NCBI GenBank assembly: GCA_035642535.1
Contig: DASQSE010000097.1
Coordinates: 1 to 64,000, forward strand
Source of the DNA: Jatrophihabitans sp035642535
GTDB lineage: Bacteria > Actinomycetota > Actinomycetes > Mycobacteriales > Jatrophihabitantaceae
Direction: 5' to 3'
DNA length: 64,000 nt
This document shows, in pieces, positions 34,353 through 43,934 of this stretch. Under the pieces are notes generated by a model. The model did no database searches. It was not told the origin of the DNA and saw only the letters and a list, made by a program, of their open reading frames with translations. How positions within the stretch are numbered: position 1 is the stretch's first letter; every line of letters starts with the position of its first letter. Both the position numbers and the translations under genes were made by a program.

Positions 34353-35155
34353 CTGCCCTCCTGCGGTTGTGCCGGCTCGACACCGTCGCGCGCGTGGAAC
34401 TCGAATCGATCGATCAGCGCGACCAACTCCCGACCGGTCCGTTCGATGCCGTACTGCACCATCCGTGAGCGGAGTCCGGTCACGCTCACGGCGACGCGGG
34501 GCGCCAACACGCCGAAGACGAGCGGGACGCGGGCCGCGACGCACAGCAGCCCGTCCTCGCTCTCCTCGTCGTCGACCGCCCAGCCGAAGGTGCGCACGTC
34601 GTTGAGCGACTTCGACAGCATCGTCGCCGATGTCGCGGTGCGCGCGGTGCGCGCCTGAAGCGGTCCGTGCCGCTGCGCCCAGGCGCGCACGGCCGCGTCG
34701 TCCGGGAGCAACTCGGCCAGCAGTGCCTTGCCGACGCCGGTCGCGTGCGCCGGGTTGCGCCCCCCGATGACCGACGTGATCCGCACGCCTATATTCGCCT
34801 CGACCTTGTCGACGTACACCACGTTCGGGCCGTCCAGCACGCATACATGACACGTCTGGTGGAAGTGCTCGCTGGCCGCGGTCGCCAGCGGATGCATCAT
34901 GCGCCGCAGGTCGAGCCCGGCGTGGAAGCGGAACGCCGCCTCCAACGCCGCGGGGCCGAGCAGGTAAGGCCCGCCGGGGACGGTCTGGGTCGCGAAACCG
35001 CGATCACGCATCGCAGCGAGCGTGCGGTGCAGCGAGGGCTTCGGGATGCCCGTGCTGGTCGCCAACTCTTGCAGGCTGACCCCGGCCGGCCGGGTGCCCA
35101 ACAAGCTGAGCACTGCCAGCGCGCGATCCACCGCTACGTGCGATGGAGCGGACAT
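34349..35155 (-). CDS. IclR-family transcriptional regulator
   Basis: The 268-residue product has the N-terminal winged helix (AVDRALAVLSLLGTRP, ELATSTGIPKPSLHRTLAAM) and the C-terminal effector domain with HPLATAASEHFHQTCHVCVL and HATGVGKALLAEL. ATG 35155 is chosen with GGAG eight bases upstream; GTG 35164 would leave no room for a ribosome site. It faces the divergent zinc-dehydrogenase gene across 98 bp that hold a 9-bp inverted repeat, the likely operator. It probably controls both the GH4/racemase arm and the dehydrogenase-SDR-lactonase arm. Confidence 0.9.
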   Translation of the reverse strand: MSAPSHVAVDRALAVLSLLGTRPAGVSLQELATSTGIPKPSLHRTLAAMRDRGFATQTVPGGPYLLGPAALEAAFRFHAGLDLRRMMHPLATAASEHFHQTCHVCVLDGPNVVYVDKVEANIGVRITSVIGGRNPAHATGVGKALLAELLPDDAAVRAWAQRHGPLQARTARTATSATMLSKSLNDVRTFGWAVDDEESEDGLLCVAARVPLVFGVLAPRVAVSVTGLRSRMVQYGIERTGRELVALIDRFEFHARDGVEPAQPQEGR

Positions 35156-35190
35156 ACCCGTCACTCCTGCCCCATTTGTTCCGTCCAGCG

Positions 35191-35227
35191 AAACGCTAGT
35201 CCGATGAGCGGATTGATGCTAGCGTTT
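35191..35227. promoter_or_regulatory. Inverted repeat, candidate IclR operator in divergent promoter region
   Basis: AAACGCTAG (35191-35199) and CTAGCGTTT (35219-35227) form a perfect 9-bp inverted repeat with a 19-bp spacer between the divergent IclR gene and zinc-dehydrogenase gene. The arms are more AT-rich than the surroundings. IclR-family proteins bind palindromes in such positions and usually autoregulate. The right arm ends 26 bp before the dehydrogenase ATG, so binding could block its promoter. Confidence 0.6.
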
Positions 35228-35253
35228 GCCGCCATCGGCCGGAAGGAGGTCGG

Positions 35254-36189
35254 ATGCGGGCGCTGGTGTTCGTCGCTCCCGGCCGGGTCGAGTTGCGCGA
35301 TGAGCCCGAGCCGACGCCCGGCGATGGCGAGGAGTTGATCGCCGTCCGGGCGAGCGGCATCTGCGGCAGCGAACTGCACGGCTTTCGGTCGATCGGCATG
35401 CGCGTCCCACCGCTGATCATGGGGCACGAGTTCGTCGGCACCACGAGTTCCGGCGAGCGTGTCGCGGTGAACCCGCTGCTGTCCTGCGGCGACTGCGACT
35501 CCTGCGCGGGTGGCCGCCCGCAGCTGTGCCGGCACCGCGGCCTGCTCGGCGTGAGCCGGGCCGGCGGCTTCGCCGAAACCGTCGCCGTGCCGCGCAGCGC
35601 ATTGCATCGACTTCCCGACGAGCTGACCTGGGGTGCCGGGGCGCTCGTCGAGCCACTCGCCAACGCCGTGCACGCCTGGTCGCTGCTGCCCACTCCTCCG
35701 GCGCGGGTCGGGGTCATCGGCGGCGGCCCGATCGGCCTGCTGTGCGGCCTGTTCGCACGTGCGCGCGGCTGCGACGTCCAGCTCAGCGAGCCGCTGCCGC
35801 ACCGTCGCTCAGTTGCCGCCGGCCTCGGCCTCGACGCCGTCGAAACGCTGCGCGGGGAGAACGACGCGGTCTTCGACGCAGTCGGGCTGCCCGACACCCG
35901 GCGGGCAGGTGTCGAACTGACCCGCCCGGGCGGCGCCGTGGTCTGGATCGGGCTGGCCGAGGACGGCGTCGAGCTGTCGGGCAACACAATCGTGCGTACG
36001 GAGAAGAAGGTGTACGGCTCGTTCGCGTACACGCCGGCGGAGTTCGCCGCGGCTGTGCAGCTAGCAACGCAGCTGGACCTGTCCTGGACGACCGAGGTGC
36101 CGATCGACGAGGCGGATACTGCCTTCTACGAACTCGCGGCAGGCCGAGGCAATATGGTCAAGGCCGTGCTGGTTCCGAGGACGGCCTGA
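35254..36189 (+). CDS. Zinc-dependent medium-chain dehydrogenase (polyol/threonine dehydrogenase type)
   Basis: The 311-residue product has the catalytic zinc motif GICGSELHG and MGHEFVG, the structural zinc cysteines CGDCDSCAGGRPQLC, and a short Rossmann motif GVIGGGPIGLLCG. It is about 30 residues shorter than typical sorbitol dehydrogenases, mostly in the coenzyme domain. GGAGG lies 7 bp upstream of the ATG. It starts a rightward operon with an SDR and an SMP-30 protein (overlap and 7-bp gap), suggesting sequential oxidation of a sugar or polyol released by the divergent GH4 enzyme. Confidence 0.85.
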   Translation: MRALVFVAPGRVELRDEPEPTPGDGEELIAVRASGICGSELHGFRSIGMRVPPLIMGHEFVGTTSSGERVAVNPLLSCGDCDSCAGGRPQLCRHRGLLGVSRAGGFAETVAVPRSALHRLPDELTWGAGALVEPLANAVHAWSLLPTPPARVGVIGGGPIGLLCGLFARARGCDVQLSEPLPHRRSVAAGLGLDAVETLRGENDAVFDAVGLPDTRRAGVELTRPGGAVVWIGLAEDGVELSGNTIVRTEKKVYGSFAYTPAEFAAAVQLATQLDLSWTTEVPIDEADTAFYELAAGRGNMVKAVLVPRTA

Positions 36190-36965
36190 TGCGCGGGCTG
36201 GCCGGGCGCGGCGTGCTCGTGTGCGGGGGCACGAGCGGAATCGGGCTGGCCGCCGCGCGACGGTTCCTTGCCGAGGGCTGCCGGGTTTACGTAACCGGGC
36301 ACGGCCGCGACGCGCTGGACGCAGCGCTCAAGGACCTCGCTGACCTCACGAGCACCGGCACGCTCGCCGGCGGGCAGGTGTTCGACGTCCGTGATCACGA
36401 GCGCGTCGGGTCGGTCGTCGCGGACGCCGAAGCCGCGTGCGGCGCGGTTTCCGTGCTCGCCAACAACGCCGGCATCGCGTCGCGCACGCCGTTCCTCGAA
36501 CTCGGCGTCGACGATTGGCGGCAGGTGATCGACGTCAACCTCACCGGCATGTTCGTGATGGCGCAGGCGTTCGCCCGGCTCCTCGTCGAGAACGCCCGGC
36601 CCGGTTCGATCATCAACATGGCGTCCACGAACGCCGTCGGCGGCGAGGAGGAGTACGCGCACTACAACGTGTCGAAGGGCGGTGTCCTGCAACTGACCCG
36701 CACCATGGCGATCGAACTCGGCGCGCACGGCATCCGCGTCAACGCGCTGTGCCCGGGCTACATCGACACGCCGCTCAATGCAGACATCGCGGGCGGGCTC
36801 GATGACGGCTTCGCCCGCACCTACGCCGACGAGCGCATTCCGCTGGGCCGGGTCGGCACGACCGACGAGGTCGCCGCGGCCTACGCGTTCCTCGCCAGCG
36901 ACGACGCCTCGTTCATCCACGGCACGACGCTGACGATCGACGGCGGGCAGACTGCGGTGATGTGA
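36189..36965 (+). CDS. Short-chain dehydrogenase/reductase
   Basis: Classical SDR of 258 residues. The cofactor motif is GGTSGIG (residues 12-18), followed by ANNAGIAS, the catalytic Ser in MASTNAVGG and YxxxK in YNVSKGG, and the C-terminal TLTIDGGQTAV. The start ATG overlaps the dehydrogenase stop by one base. Similar SDRs act as sugar 1-dehydrogenases or gluconate-type oxidoreductases; together with the SMP-30 lactonase downstream, a sugar to lactone to aldonate sequence is plausible but not proven. Confidence 0.9.
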   Translation: MRGLAGRGVLVCGGTSGIGLAAARRFLAEGCRVYVTGHGRDALDAALKDLADLTSTGTLAGGQVFDVRDHERVGSVVADAEAACGAVSVLANNAGIASRTPFLELGVDDWRQVIDVNLTGMFVMAQAFARLLVENARPGSIINMASTNAVGGEEEYAHYNVSKGGVLQLTRTMAIELGAHGIRVNALCPGYIDTPLNADIAGGLDDGFARTYADERIPLGRVGTTDEVAAAYAFLASDDASFIHGTTLTIDGGQTAVM

Positions 36966-36972
36966 GACGCCG

Positions 36973-37854
36973 ATGACGATCTCGCGCAGCACTCGAGACC
37001 AGCCCGCCGTCGTGGCCGGGGCGCCGCGCTGCGAGCTCGGCGAAGGTCCGTGTTGGGATCCGCGCAGCAACCGGCTGCTCTGGGTCGATCTGCTGCGCGG
37101 CCTCGTGCACAGCCTCGACGCCGACGCCACGTGCCGCACCGTCGAGATCGGCCAACCGGTCAGCGCACTTGCCGTCGACGGAGACGGCTGGGTGCTCGCC
37201 GTCGAGACCGGCGTGCAGCGCCGGGACGCGAGCTTCGCGATAACCGAGACGATCGACATGCTGCCCCGGCCGACGTCGGTGCGCATGAACGACGCCGCGC
37301 TCGATTCACGCGGCCGGTACTGGGTGGGCAGCATGTCCTACGACGAGCAACCCGGTCGCGGCGCGTTGTTCGGCGTCGACCCGGACGGGCACTGGTCGGC
37401 CGTCGTCACCGGTCTCGGCGTCTCGAACGGCATCGCCTGGTCGCTCGACGAGCGCACCATGTACCACGTCGACTCGGCTGCCGGCGTCGTGTGGGCGCGC
37501 GAGTTCGACGCCGCCACAGGCGAGGTCGGCGCGGCGCGGGAGTGGTTCCGCAGCTCCGGCCGGGACGGCGCCCCGGACGGCATCGCGGTGGACGTCGAAG
37601 GGGGCGTCTGGGTGGCGCTGTGGGGCGGTGCCTCCGTCGTCCGGCTCGACGCCGGCGGGCAGGTCACCGCGCAGTTCCCGGTGCCGGCGCTCCAGACCAG
37701 TTCGGTGGCCTTCGGCGACGCCGATCTGCGGACGCTGTACGTCACGAGCGCCGCCGTCAGGCTGAAGGAGAAGTGGGCACAGGCCTACCCGGACTCCGGC
37801 CGGTTGTTCGCCGTCCGGGTCGACATTCCCGGACTGCCGGTGGATCGGCCATGA
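36973..37854 (+). CDS. SMP-30/gluconolactonase-like lactone hydrolase
   Basis: Six-bladed beta-propeller metallo-lactonase of 293 residues. Expected metal ligands are present: Glu in CELGEGPCWD, Asn in VRMNDAALDSRGRYWVG, Asn in GVSNGIAWS and Asp in PDGIAVDVEGGVW. It starts 7 bp after the SDR stop and probably hydrolyses the lactone made by one of the two upstream dehydrogenases. No aldonate dehydratase is adjacent, so the downstream fate of the product is not encoded in the window. Confidence 0.88.
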   Translation: MTISRSTRDQPAVVAGAPRCELGEGPCWDPRSNRLLWVDLLRGLVHSLDADATCRTVEIGQPVSALAVDGDGWVLAVETGVQRRDASFAITETIDMLPRPTSVRMNDAALDSRGRYWVGSMSYDEQPGRGALFGVDPDGHWSAVVTGLGVSNGIAWSLDERTMYHVDSAAGVVWAREFDAATGEVGAAREWFRSSGRDGAPDGIAVDVEGGVWVALWGGASVVRLDAGGQVTAQFPVPALQTSSVAFGDADLRTLYVTSAAVRLKEKWAQAYPDSGRLFAVRVDIPGLPVDRP

Positions 37855-37862
37855 TGCGCGGG

Positions 37863-39104
37863 TCAGAAGACGGTCGTCACGCCGCCCACGACTTCGTGGT
37901 CGTCGTCGAGGACGAACAGCAGCCGCCACCGGTCGAGCGTCGTACACGGATGCGAGATGCCCAGACGCACGATGTCGCCTTCGATAACGTCCAACTCGCC
38001 GGACCAGGAAAGGAACGCGTGTTGGTCGCTCAACGTGCTGATCGCCGCCGAGCCGAGTTCGATGGTCGCGCCGTCGCGCCAGCGCTCCAGTGGGATGGGC
38101 AGGCCGGAGTCGAAGGAGACGTCGCGGCGGCCCGCGTCCAGCAGCGCCAGCCCGTTCTCGGGCCGCGACACCACCCGTGCCCAGACGCTCAGCGCAGCGG
38201 TGAAATGCGGCGCGTCGGGAACCTCGTTCGCCGCCGGCGTCCCGGTCGCGTAGATGCCGTGGTCGTGGATGAGATAGCACCCGCTGCGCAGCACCAGCCG
38301 CGCCCCCTGTTCGCCGCACCACGGGCGAAGCACCGCGGCCACCCGGTCGAAGAAGATGCTGCCGCCCGCGGTGACAACCGCCTCCGCCGGATCAACCAAC
38401 CCGCCGTTCACGAGTCGTACGGCGACCATCCGCATCGTCTCGAGGAAGGCGTCGACAGCCGCGTCGCCTGCGGCGCTGCGGTGCGGTGCGATCGTGCCTT
38501 CGTAGCCGGACACACCCGCCAACCTGAGCGACCCTGCCGCCGCGATCGCGCTGGCCACCTCGAGGGCGGCGACGACCGTACGGCACCCTGTCCGCCCGCC
38601 CGGGTAGCCGACTTCGACGAGTACGTCGAGTGGTCGCGTCGCATCGCGCGCGCCCCGTTCCAGCAACTCCACGCCGCGCAGCGAGTCGGCGTAGACGAGC
38701 AGGTCGCGGCCGCCGGCCGCATCGCGCTGCTCGAGCAGGATGCGCAGCGCCGCGGGGTCGGTCACCTCGTTCGCGAGCAGCACCCGATTGACGCCCTGCT
38801 GCCAGAGCAGCGCGGCCTGCCGGGGCAGTGCGGCAGTCAGCGCCCACGCGCCGTGCCGCGTCTGGAGGTCGATCAGTCCGGCCGCCAGCGTCGTCTTGGC
38901 GTGTGGGGCGAGGTCGATGCCGCGCTCGGCGCAGTAGCGCGCCATCTCCGCGGCGTTGTGCTCGAGCGCGCTCGCCGACAGCGTCGCGACCGGCGTCGCG
39001 GTGTCTCCGTGCGCTACGTTCCAGCCGCACGTCGCGAGACCGTCGAGCGTCGGGCGCGCGTCGAGCGGCACGCCTTTGTAGATCAAGGGATCGAGCACGT
39101 CCAT
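37863..39104 (-). CDS. D-threonine aldolase / D-serine dehydratase-like PLP enzyme
   Basis: Fold-type III PLP enzyme of 413 residues. The PLP lysine is in LAPHAKTTLAAGL. Further family features are VLVEVGYPGGRTGC, VSGYEG and a C-terminal metal site HPCTTLDRW (His-x-Cys). The family cleaves D-threonine or deaminates D-serine-like substrates; members next to RidA are often annotated as amino acid deaminase. It is divergent from ridA with only 41 bp between starts, so both promoters overlap. Its 3' end lies 8 bp from the convergent SMP-30 gene. Confidence 0.83.
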   Translation of the reverse strand: MDVLDPLIYKGVPLDARPTLDGLATCGWNVAHGDTATPVATLSASALEHNAAEMARYCAERGIDLAPHAKTTLAAGLIDLQTRHGAWALTAALPRQAALLWQQGVNRVLLANEVTDPAALRILLEQRDAAGGRDLLVYADSLRGVELLERGARDATRPLDVLVEVGYPGGRTGCRTVVAALEVASAIAAAGSLRLAGVSGYEGTIAPHRSAAGDAAVDAFLETMRMVAVRLVNGGLVDPAEAVVTAGGSIFFDRVAAVLRPWCGEQGARLVLRSGCYLIHDHGIYATGTPAANEVPDAPHFTAALSVWARVVSRPENGLALLDAGRRDVSFDSGLPIPLERWRDGATIELGSAAISTLSDQHAFLSWSGELDVIEGDIVRLGISHPCTTLDRWRLLFVLDDDHEVVGGVTTVF

Positions 39105-39145
39105 CGAGTTCGCACCTCATCGTCAGGAGCACCCGGAAGCATGCC

Positions 39146-39529
39146 ATGAGCCGACACGCTGCCACGACCGATCAAGCACCCAGCCCGGCTGGGCCGTATT
39201 CACAGAGCATCCGCGCCGGCAACGTCGTCGTCTGCGCCGGGCAGGCGGGCGCGGTCCCTGCGGGCGAACTACTCGACGGCATCACCGCGCAGACCGAGCA
39301 GTGCCTGCACAACGTGCTCGCCGCACTGGCCGCGTCCGGCGCGCAGGAAGAGGACATCGTCCGCGTCAACGTCTACCTCACCGACGTGGACGACTTCGCG
39401 GCGATGAACGAGGTGTACGCGCGCACGTTCAGCCGGCCCTACCCGGCACGCACCACGGTGTACGTCACACTGCCGGCAGGCATGCTCATCGAGATCGATG
39501 CGATGGCCGTCGTGGGCAGCGCATTGTGA
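39146..39529 (+). CDS. RidA family (YjgF/UK114) enamine/imine deaminase
   Basis: The 127-residue protein hydrolyses reactive 2-aminoacrylate-type enamines made by PLP enzymes. Visible are SPAGPYSQSIRAGNVVVCAG at the N terminus, NVLAALAASGAQEEDIVRVN, and YPARTTVYV with the catalytic Arg, followed by GMLIEIDAMAV. It is divergently paired with the D-serine dehydratase/D-threonine aldolase-like gene; the two would naturally act in sequence on a D-amino acid. A Pro/Gly-poor linker is absent and length is typical. The sugar ABC importer follows downstream. Confidence 0.92.
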   Translation: MSRHAATTDQAPSPAGPYSQSIRAGNVVVCAGQAGAVPAGELLDGITAQTEQCLHNVLAALAASGAQEEDIVRVNVYLTDVDDFAAMNEVYARTFSRPYPARTTVYVTLPAGMLIEIDAMAVVGSAL

Positions 39530-39590
39530 CGCCGGCGCGGATACCTCAAGCCAAGCGATCGCACGTGACGAGAAAGCGAGGGTGATACCG

Positions 39591-40865
39591 ATGAAGCGAG
39601 CGAGACTGGCAACCGCGGTGGCAGCCTGTGCACTGCTGGCCCTTTCGGCATGTGGCTCCGGCTCGGGGAGCAACGGCGTCACGAAGATCACGATGTGGGA
39701 GGGCTACACGGACGTCGAGGGCAAGGCGTTCCACGAGATCGTCGACCAGTTCAACAAGTCGCACCCGAAGATCCAGGTGTCGCTGCTGGAGACGAACAAC
39801 GACTACGCCCTGCAGAAGGTCCTGACCGCGGTGCGCGGCGGCTCCCCGCCCGACATCGCGTACCTGTACGGCAGCTGGGCGCCCAACGTCGCGAAGATCC
39901 CCACGGTCGTCGACCTGACCTCCACGGTGCACGCGGCCGACGTCAATTGGTCGGACTTCTGGCCGGGTGAGCAGGCGGTAGCCACCGTCAACGGCAAGGT
40001 CATCGGCATGCCGGCGCTCGTCGACAACCTGGCGATCGTCTACAACAAGGCCTTGTTCGCCGATGCGGGCATCTCACCCCCGTCGCCGGACTGGACGTGG
40101 GACGACTTCCGGTCGGCCGCGCAGCAACTGACGGATTCGGCCAAGAAGCAGTACGGCACGTCCTTCCCCGCCGACGCCAGCGAGGACACCGTGTGGCACT
40201 GGGAGGTCATGCTCTGGGAGGCCGGTGGCGCGATCCTCAACTCCGACAACACCAAGTCGGCGTTCAACTCGCCTCAGGGCCTGCAGGCGATGACGATGCT
40301 CAAGGAGATGGCCGTCGACGACAAGTCCGTCTATGTCGACACCACCAACTCCAAGTACATGGATCTGTTCAACGCCGGCAAGATCGGCATGCTCGTCACC
40401 GGGCCATGGGACCTGTCCACTGTCCAGATCAAGTACGGCGTGCAAATCATGCCGACCTTCGCCGGTTCGCCGGCCGGGCACCAGAGCATCGCCGGGCCGG
40501 ACAACTGGGTGGTCTTCAACAACGGCACCGCGCAAACCGACGCGGCCAAGACCTTCCTCACCTGGCTGACCGCGCCCGAGCAGGTCAAGCAGTTCTCGCT
40601 GAAGACCGGCGACCTGCCCATCCGGAAGTCGGTGGGCCAGGACGCGTCAGTGGTGAAGCAGATGAATGACTCGCTGCCGGGCATCAAGACCTTCATCGAC
40701 AACCTGGCCAACGTGAAACAGGCCCGCCCCCAGGTGCCGTCCTATCCCCAGATCTCCGAGGCGCTGGGCAACGAGATCGTGGCCGTGCTGCTCGGCAAGG
40801 CCGCGCCGAGTGATGCGTTGACCCAGGCCGCCAGCGCGGCCGACCAGGCGCTCGCGAACGGCTGA
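39591..40865 (+). CDS. Carbohydrate ABC transporter substrate-binding lipoprotein (SBP_bac_1 type)
   Basis: The 424-residue product has a signal with lipobox ALSACG (Cys19). The body shows the family features ITMWEGYTDVEGKAFHEIVD, PPDIAYLYGSWAPNVAKIP, VDNLAIVYNKALFADAGI and GIMGT-like GKIGMLVTGPWDLS. It is the receptor for a di- or oligosaccharide importer. ATG 39591 is chosen with GAGGGTG upstream. It is followed by two permeases and an ATPase in the same direction, forming a complete CUT1 importer. Substrate may be a galactoside used by the GH4 enzyme; that is inference. Confidence 0.93.
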   Translation: MKRARLATAVAACALLALSACGSGSGSNGVTKITMWEGYTDVEGKAFHEIVDQFNKSHPKIQVSLLETNNDYALQKVLTAVRGGSPPDIAYLYGSWAPNVAKIPTVVDLTSTVHAADVNWSDFWPGEQAVATVNGKVIGMPALVDNLAIVYNKALFADAGISPPSPDWTWDDFRSAAQQLTDSAKKQYGTSFPADASEDTVWHWEVMLWEAGGAILNSDNTKSAFNSPQGLQAMTMLKEMAVDDKSVYVDTTNSKYMDLFNAGKIGMLVTGPWDLSTVQIKYGVQIMPTFAGSPAGHQSIAGPDNWVVFNNGTAQTDAAKTFLTWLTAPEQVKQFSLKTGDLPIRKSVGQDASVVKQMNDSLPGIKTFIDNLANVKQARPQVPSYPQISEALGNEIVAVLLGKAAPSDALTQAASAADQALANG

Positions 40866-40870
40866 CGGCC

Positions 40871-41803
40871 GTGGCCACCGCCACCGCCACCGCGACCGGG
40901 CCACCGGGGCGGCGCGTCCTGCGTCGGATGGCGCGTTCCGAGAACGCGGTCGGGCTCGGGTTCGTCACGCCGGCAACGGTGCTGATCGGGATCTTCGGGC
41001 TGCTGCCGATCCTCTGGTCGGGACTGCTGTCCTTCGAGAAGTCGGACCTGCTGACGCCGGAGACGCCGTGGGTAGGACTGAAGAACTATCGGCAGGCGGC
41101 CAAGGACCCGATCTTCCACCAGGCGCTCCAGCACACCGTCGTCTACACCGCGTTGTTCGTGCCGGCCACGATGATCGTCGGACTGCTGATAGCCGTCGCG
41201 TTGAACCGCAAGGTGCGCGGCATCTCCGTCTACCGGACCGCCGCCTACGTGACGATGGCCGTCTCGACGATCAACGAGGCGCTCATCTTCATGTGGCTGT
41301 TCGAGCCGTCGTTCGGGGTAGTGAACGCCGGGCTCGACAAGGTCGGCATCCCGCAACAGCAGTGGCTGTCCAACCCGGACGAGGCGCTCTACGTCATCGT
41401 CGCGATGACGGTCTGGGGATGGACGGGCTTCGCGGTCGTCGTCTACCTCGCGGCGCTGCAGGGCGTGCCGCAGGACATTCTCGACGCGGCGGCGATCGAC
41501 GGTGCACGTCCGATGAGCGTGTTCCGGACGATCACCCTGCCGCTGCTCAGCCCGGCCTCACTGTTCCTCGCAGTCTGGCTGAGCATCAACGCCTTCCAGC
41601 TCTTCGACGAGGTGTACTTCACCACGCGCGGCGGGCCGCTGCATTCCACGACGGTGATCGTCTATTACCTGTGGGATCAGGCGTTCCAGCAGTTCAACGC
41701 CGGCTACGCGGCAGCGTTGGCGTACGTGCTGTTCATGGTGATGCTGGTGATCACGTTCATCCAGTTCCGACTCGGTGCACGGTTCGTGCACTACAGCCGA
41801 TGA
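40871..41803 (+). CDS. Carbohydrate ABC transporter permease 1 (UgpA/MalF type)
   Basis: Inner-membrane subunit of 310 residues with six predicted helices, beginning with LGFVTPATVLIGIFGLLPIL after a ~30-residue cytoplasmic N terminus. The EAA loop that docks the ATPase is LDAAAIDGARPMSVFRTI. The family-typical FDEVYFTTRGGPLHSTT follows. GTG start 5 bp after the binding-protein gene; the stop overlaps the next start (ATGA). Confidence 0.93.
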   Translation: MATATATATGPPGRRVLRRMARSENAVGLGFVTPATVLIGIFGLLPILWSGLLSFEKSDLLTPETPWVGLKNYRQAAKDPIFHQALQHTVVYTALFVPATMIVGLLIAVALNRKVRGISVYRTAAYVTMAVSTINEALIFMWLFEPSFGVVNAGLDKVGIPQQQWLSNPDEALYVIVAMTVWGWTGFAVVVYLAALQGVPQDILDAAAIDGARPMSVFRTITLPLLSPASLFLAVWLSINAFQLFDEVYFTTRGGPLHSTTVIVYYLWDQAFQQFNAGYAAALAYVLFMVMLVITFIQFRLGARFVHYSR

Positions 41804-42714
41804 CTGCGACCGTGCCACTCGACGTGGCGGACTCCGGCGTCGATCCGGCGACCGAGCCGGACGCCGGTCGGCGGTGGCGGCTGAGCAAGCCGAATCCGTG
41901 GCATCTCGTGCTGATCCCGGTGTCGTTCATCCTGCTCATCCCGCTGATCCTGATGGTCATCACCTCGCTCGAGACCGAGGCCGAGACGCGGCGCTTCCCG
42001 CCGGTGCTCATCCCGCAGCACCCGCAGTGGCACAACTACCAGCGCGCCCTGGACGCTGCACCGTTCGTGCGGTTCATGGCCAACAGCGCGATCGTCGCGG
42101 TGCTCGTCGTGGTGAGCAACCTGGTGCTGTGCAGCATCGCCGGCTACGCGTTCGCCCGGCTGCGCTTCATCGGCCGCGGCGTGCTGTTCGCGATCCTGAT
42201 GGCGACGTTGATGGTGCCGTTCCAGGTCACGATGATCCCGGAGTTCCTCATCGTGAAATGGCTCGGCGTGCACGTGTGGAGCCAGCTCGGCATCGACCAT
42301 CTCGGCGCGCTCGTCGTGCCGAACATGGCCACCGCGTTCGGCATCTTCTTCCTCCGCCAGTTCTTCCTCACGATTCCGGTGGAACTCGAGGAGGCGGCGC
42401 GGATCGACGGTACCTCGCGGCTCGGCGTCGTGTTCAAGATCGTCATGCCGCTGTCCCTCCCGGCACTGTCGACGCTCGCCGCCCTGACCTTCCTCGACTC
42501 CTGGAACTCGTTCCTCTGGCCGCTGCTCGTGGTCAACACGCAGAACCACATGACGCTGCCGCTCGGCCTGACGACGTTCCAGGGATCGCACACGACGCAG
42601 TGGGAGCTGCTCATGGCCGGCAACGTGTTCAGCCTGCTGCCGATGCTGTTCGTCTTCTTCGCCGCACAGCGGTATTTCGTCCGCTCCGTCGCCGCCACCG
42701 GATTGAAGGGTTAG
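41800..42714 (+). CDS. Carbohydrate ABC transporter permease 2 (UgpE/MalG type)
   Basis: The 304-residue product has an N-terminal cytoplasmic region, a first helix around HLVLIPVSFILLIPLILMVI, and the EAA loop ELEEAARIDGTSRLGVVF. It also has family motifs RFPPVLIPQHPQWHNYQRAL and LTTFQGSHTTQWELLMAGN. ATG 41800 overlaps the previous stop by 4 bp, while the longer frame upstream is shadow. It pairs with permease 1 to form the channel. Confidence 0.93.
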   Translation: MTATVPLDVADSGVDPATEPDAGRRWRLSKPNPWHLVLIPVSFILLIPLILMVITSLETEAETRRFPPVLIPQHPQWHNYQRALDAAPFVRFMANSAIVAVLVVVSNLVLCSIAGYAFARLRFIGRGVLFAILMATLMVPFQVTMIPEFLIVKWLGVHVWSQLGIDHLGALVVPNMATAFGIFFLRQFFLTIPVELEEAARIDGTSRLGVVFKIVMPLSLPALSTLAALTFLDSWNSFLWPLLVVNTQNHMTLPLGLTTFQGSHTTQWELLMAGNVFSLLPMLFVFFAAQRYFVRSVAATGLKG

Positions 42715-42718
42715 CGCC

Positions 42719-43831
<1,113 letters not shown>

Positions 43832-43834
<3 letters not shown>

Positions 43835-43882
43835 TCAACAGGCTCGAGCCGTCGCTGGACGACGTTTCGGGCCTGTTGATCA
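43832..43882. terminator. Strong hairpin between the ABC importer and the convergent giant gene, probable bidirectional terminator
   Basis: TGATCAACAGGC (43832-43843) and GCCTGTTGATCA (43871-43882) form a perfect 12-bp inverted repeat. The left arm begins with the ATPase stop codon. The loop contains a second small stem (CGTCG-CTGGA-CGACG). It lies between convergent genes ending at 43834 and 43935, which is where a shared terminator is expected. No long T run follows on either strand, so any termination would be of the T-poor actinobacterial type. Confidence 0.7.
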
Positions 43883-43934
43883 CCGCATCGGGGGTGGTTG
43901 TTCGCGCGAGGATGAGGCGGGCAAGGCAGGCGCG

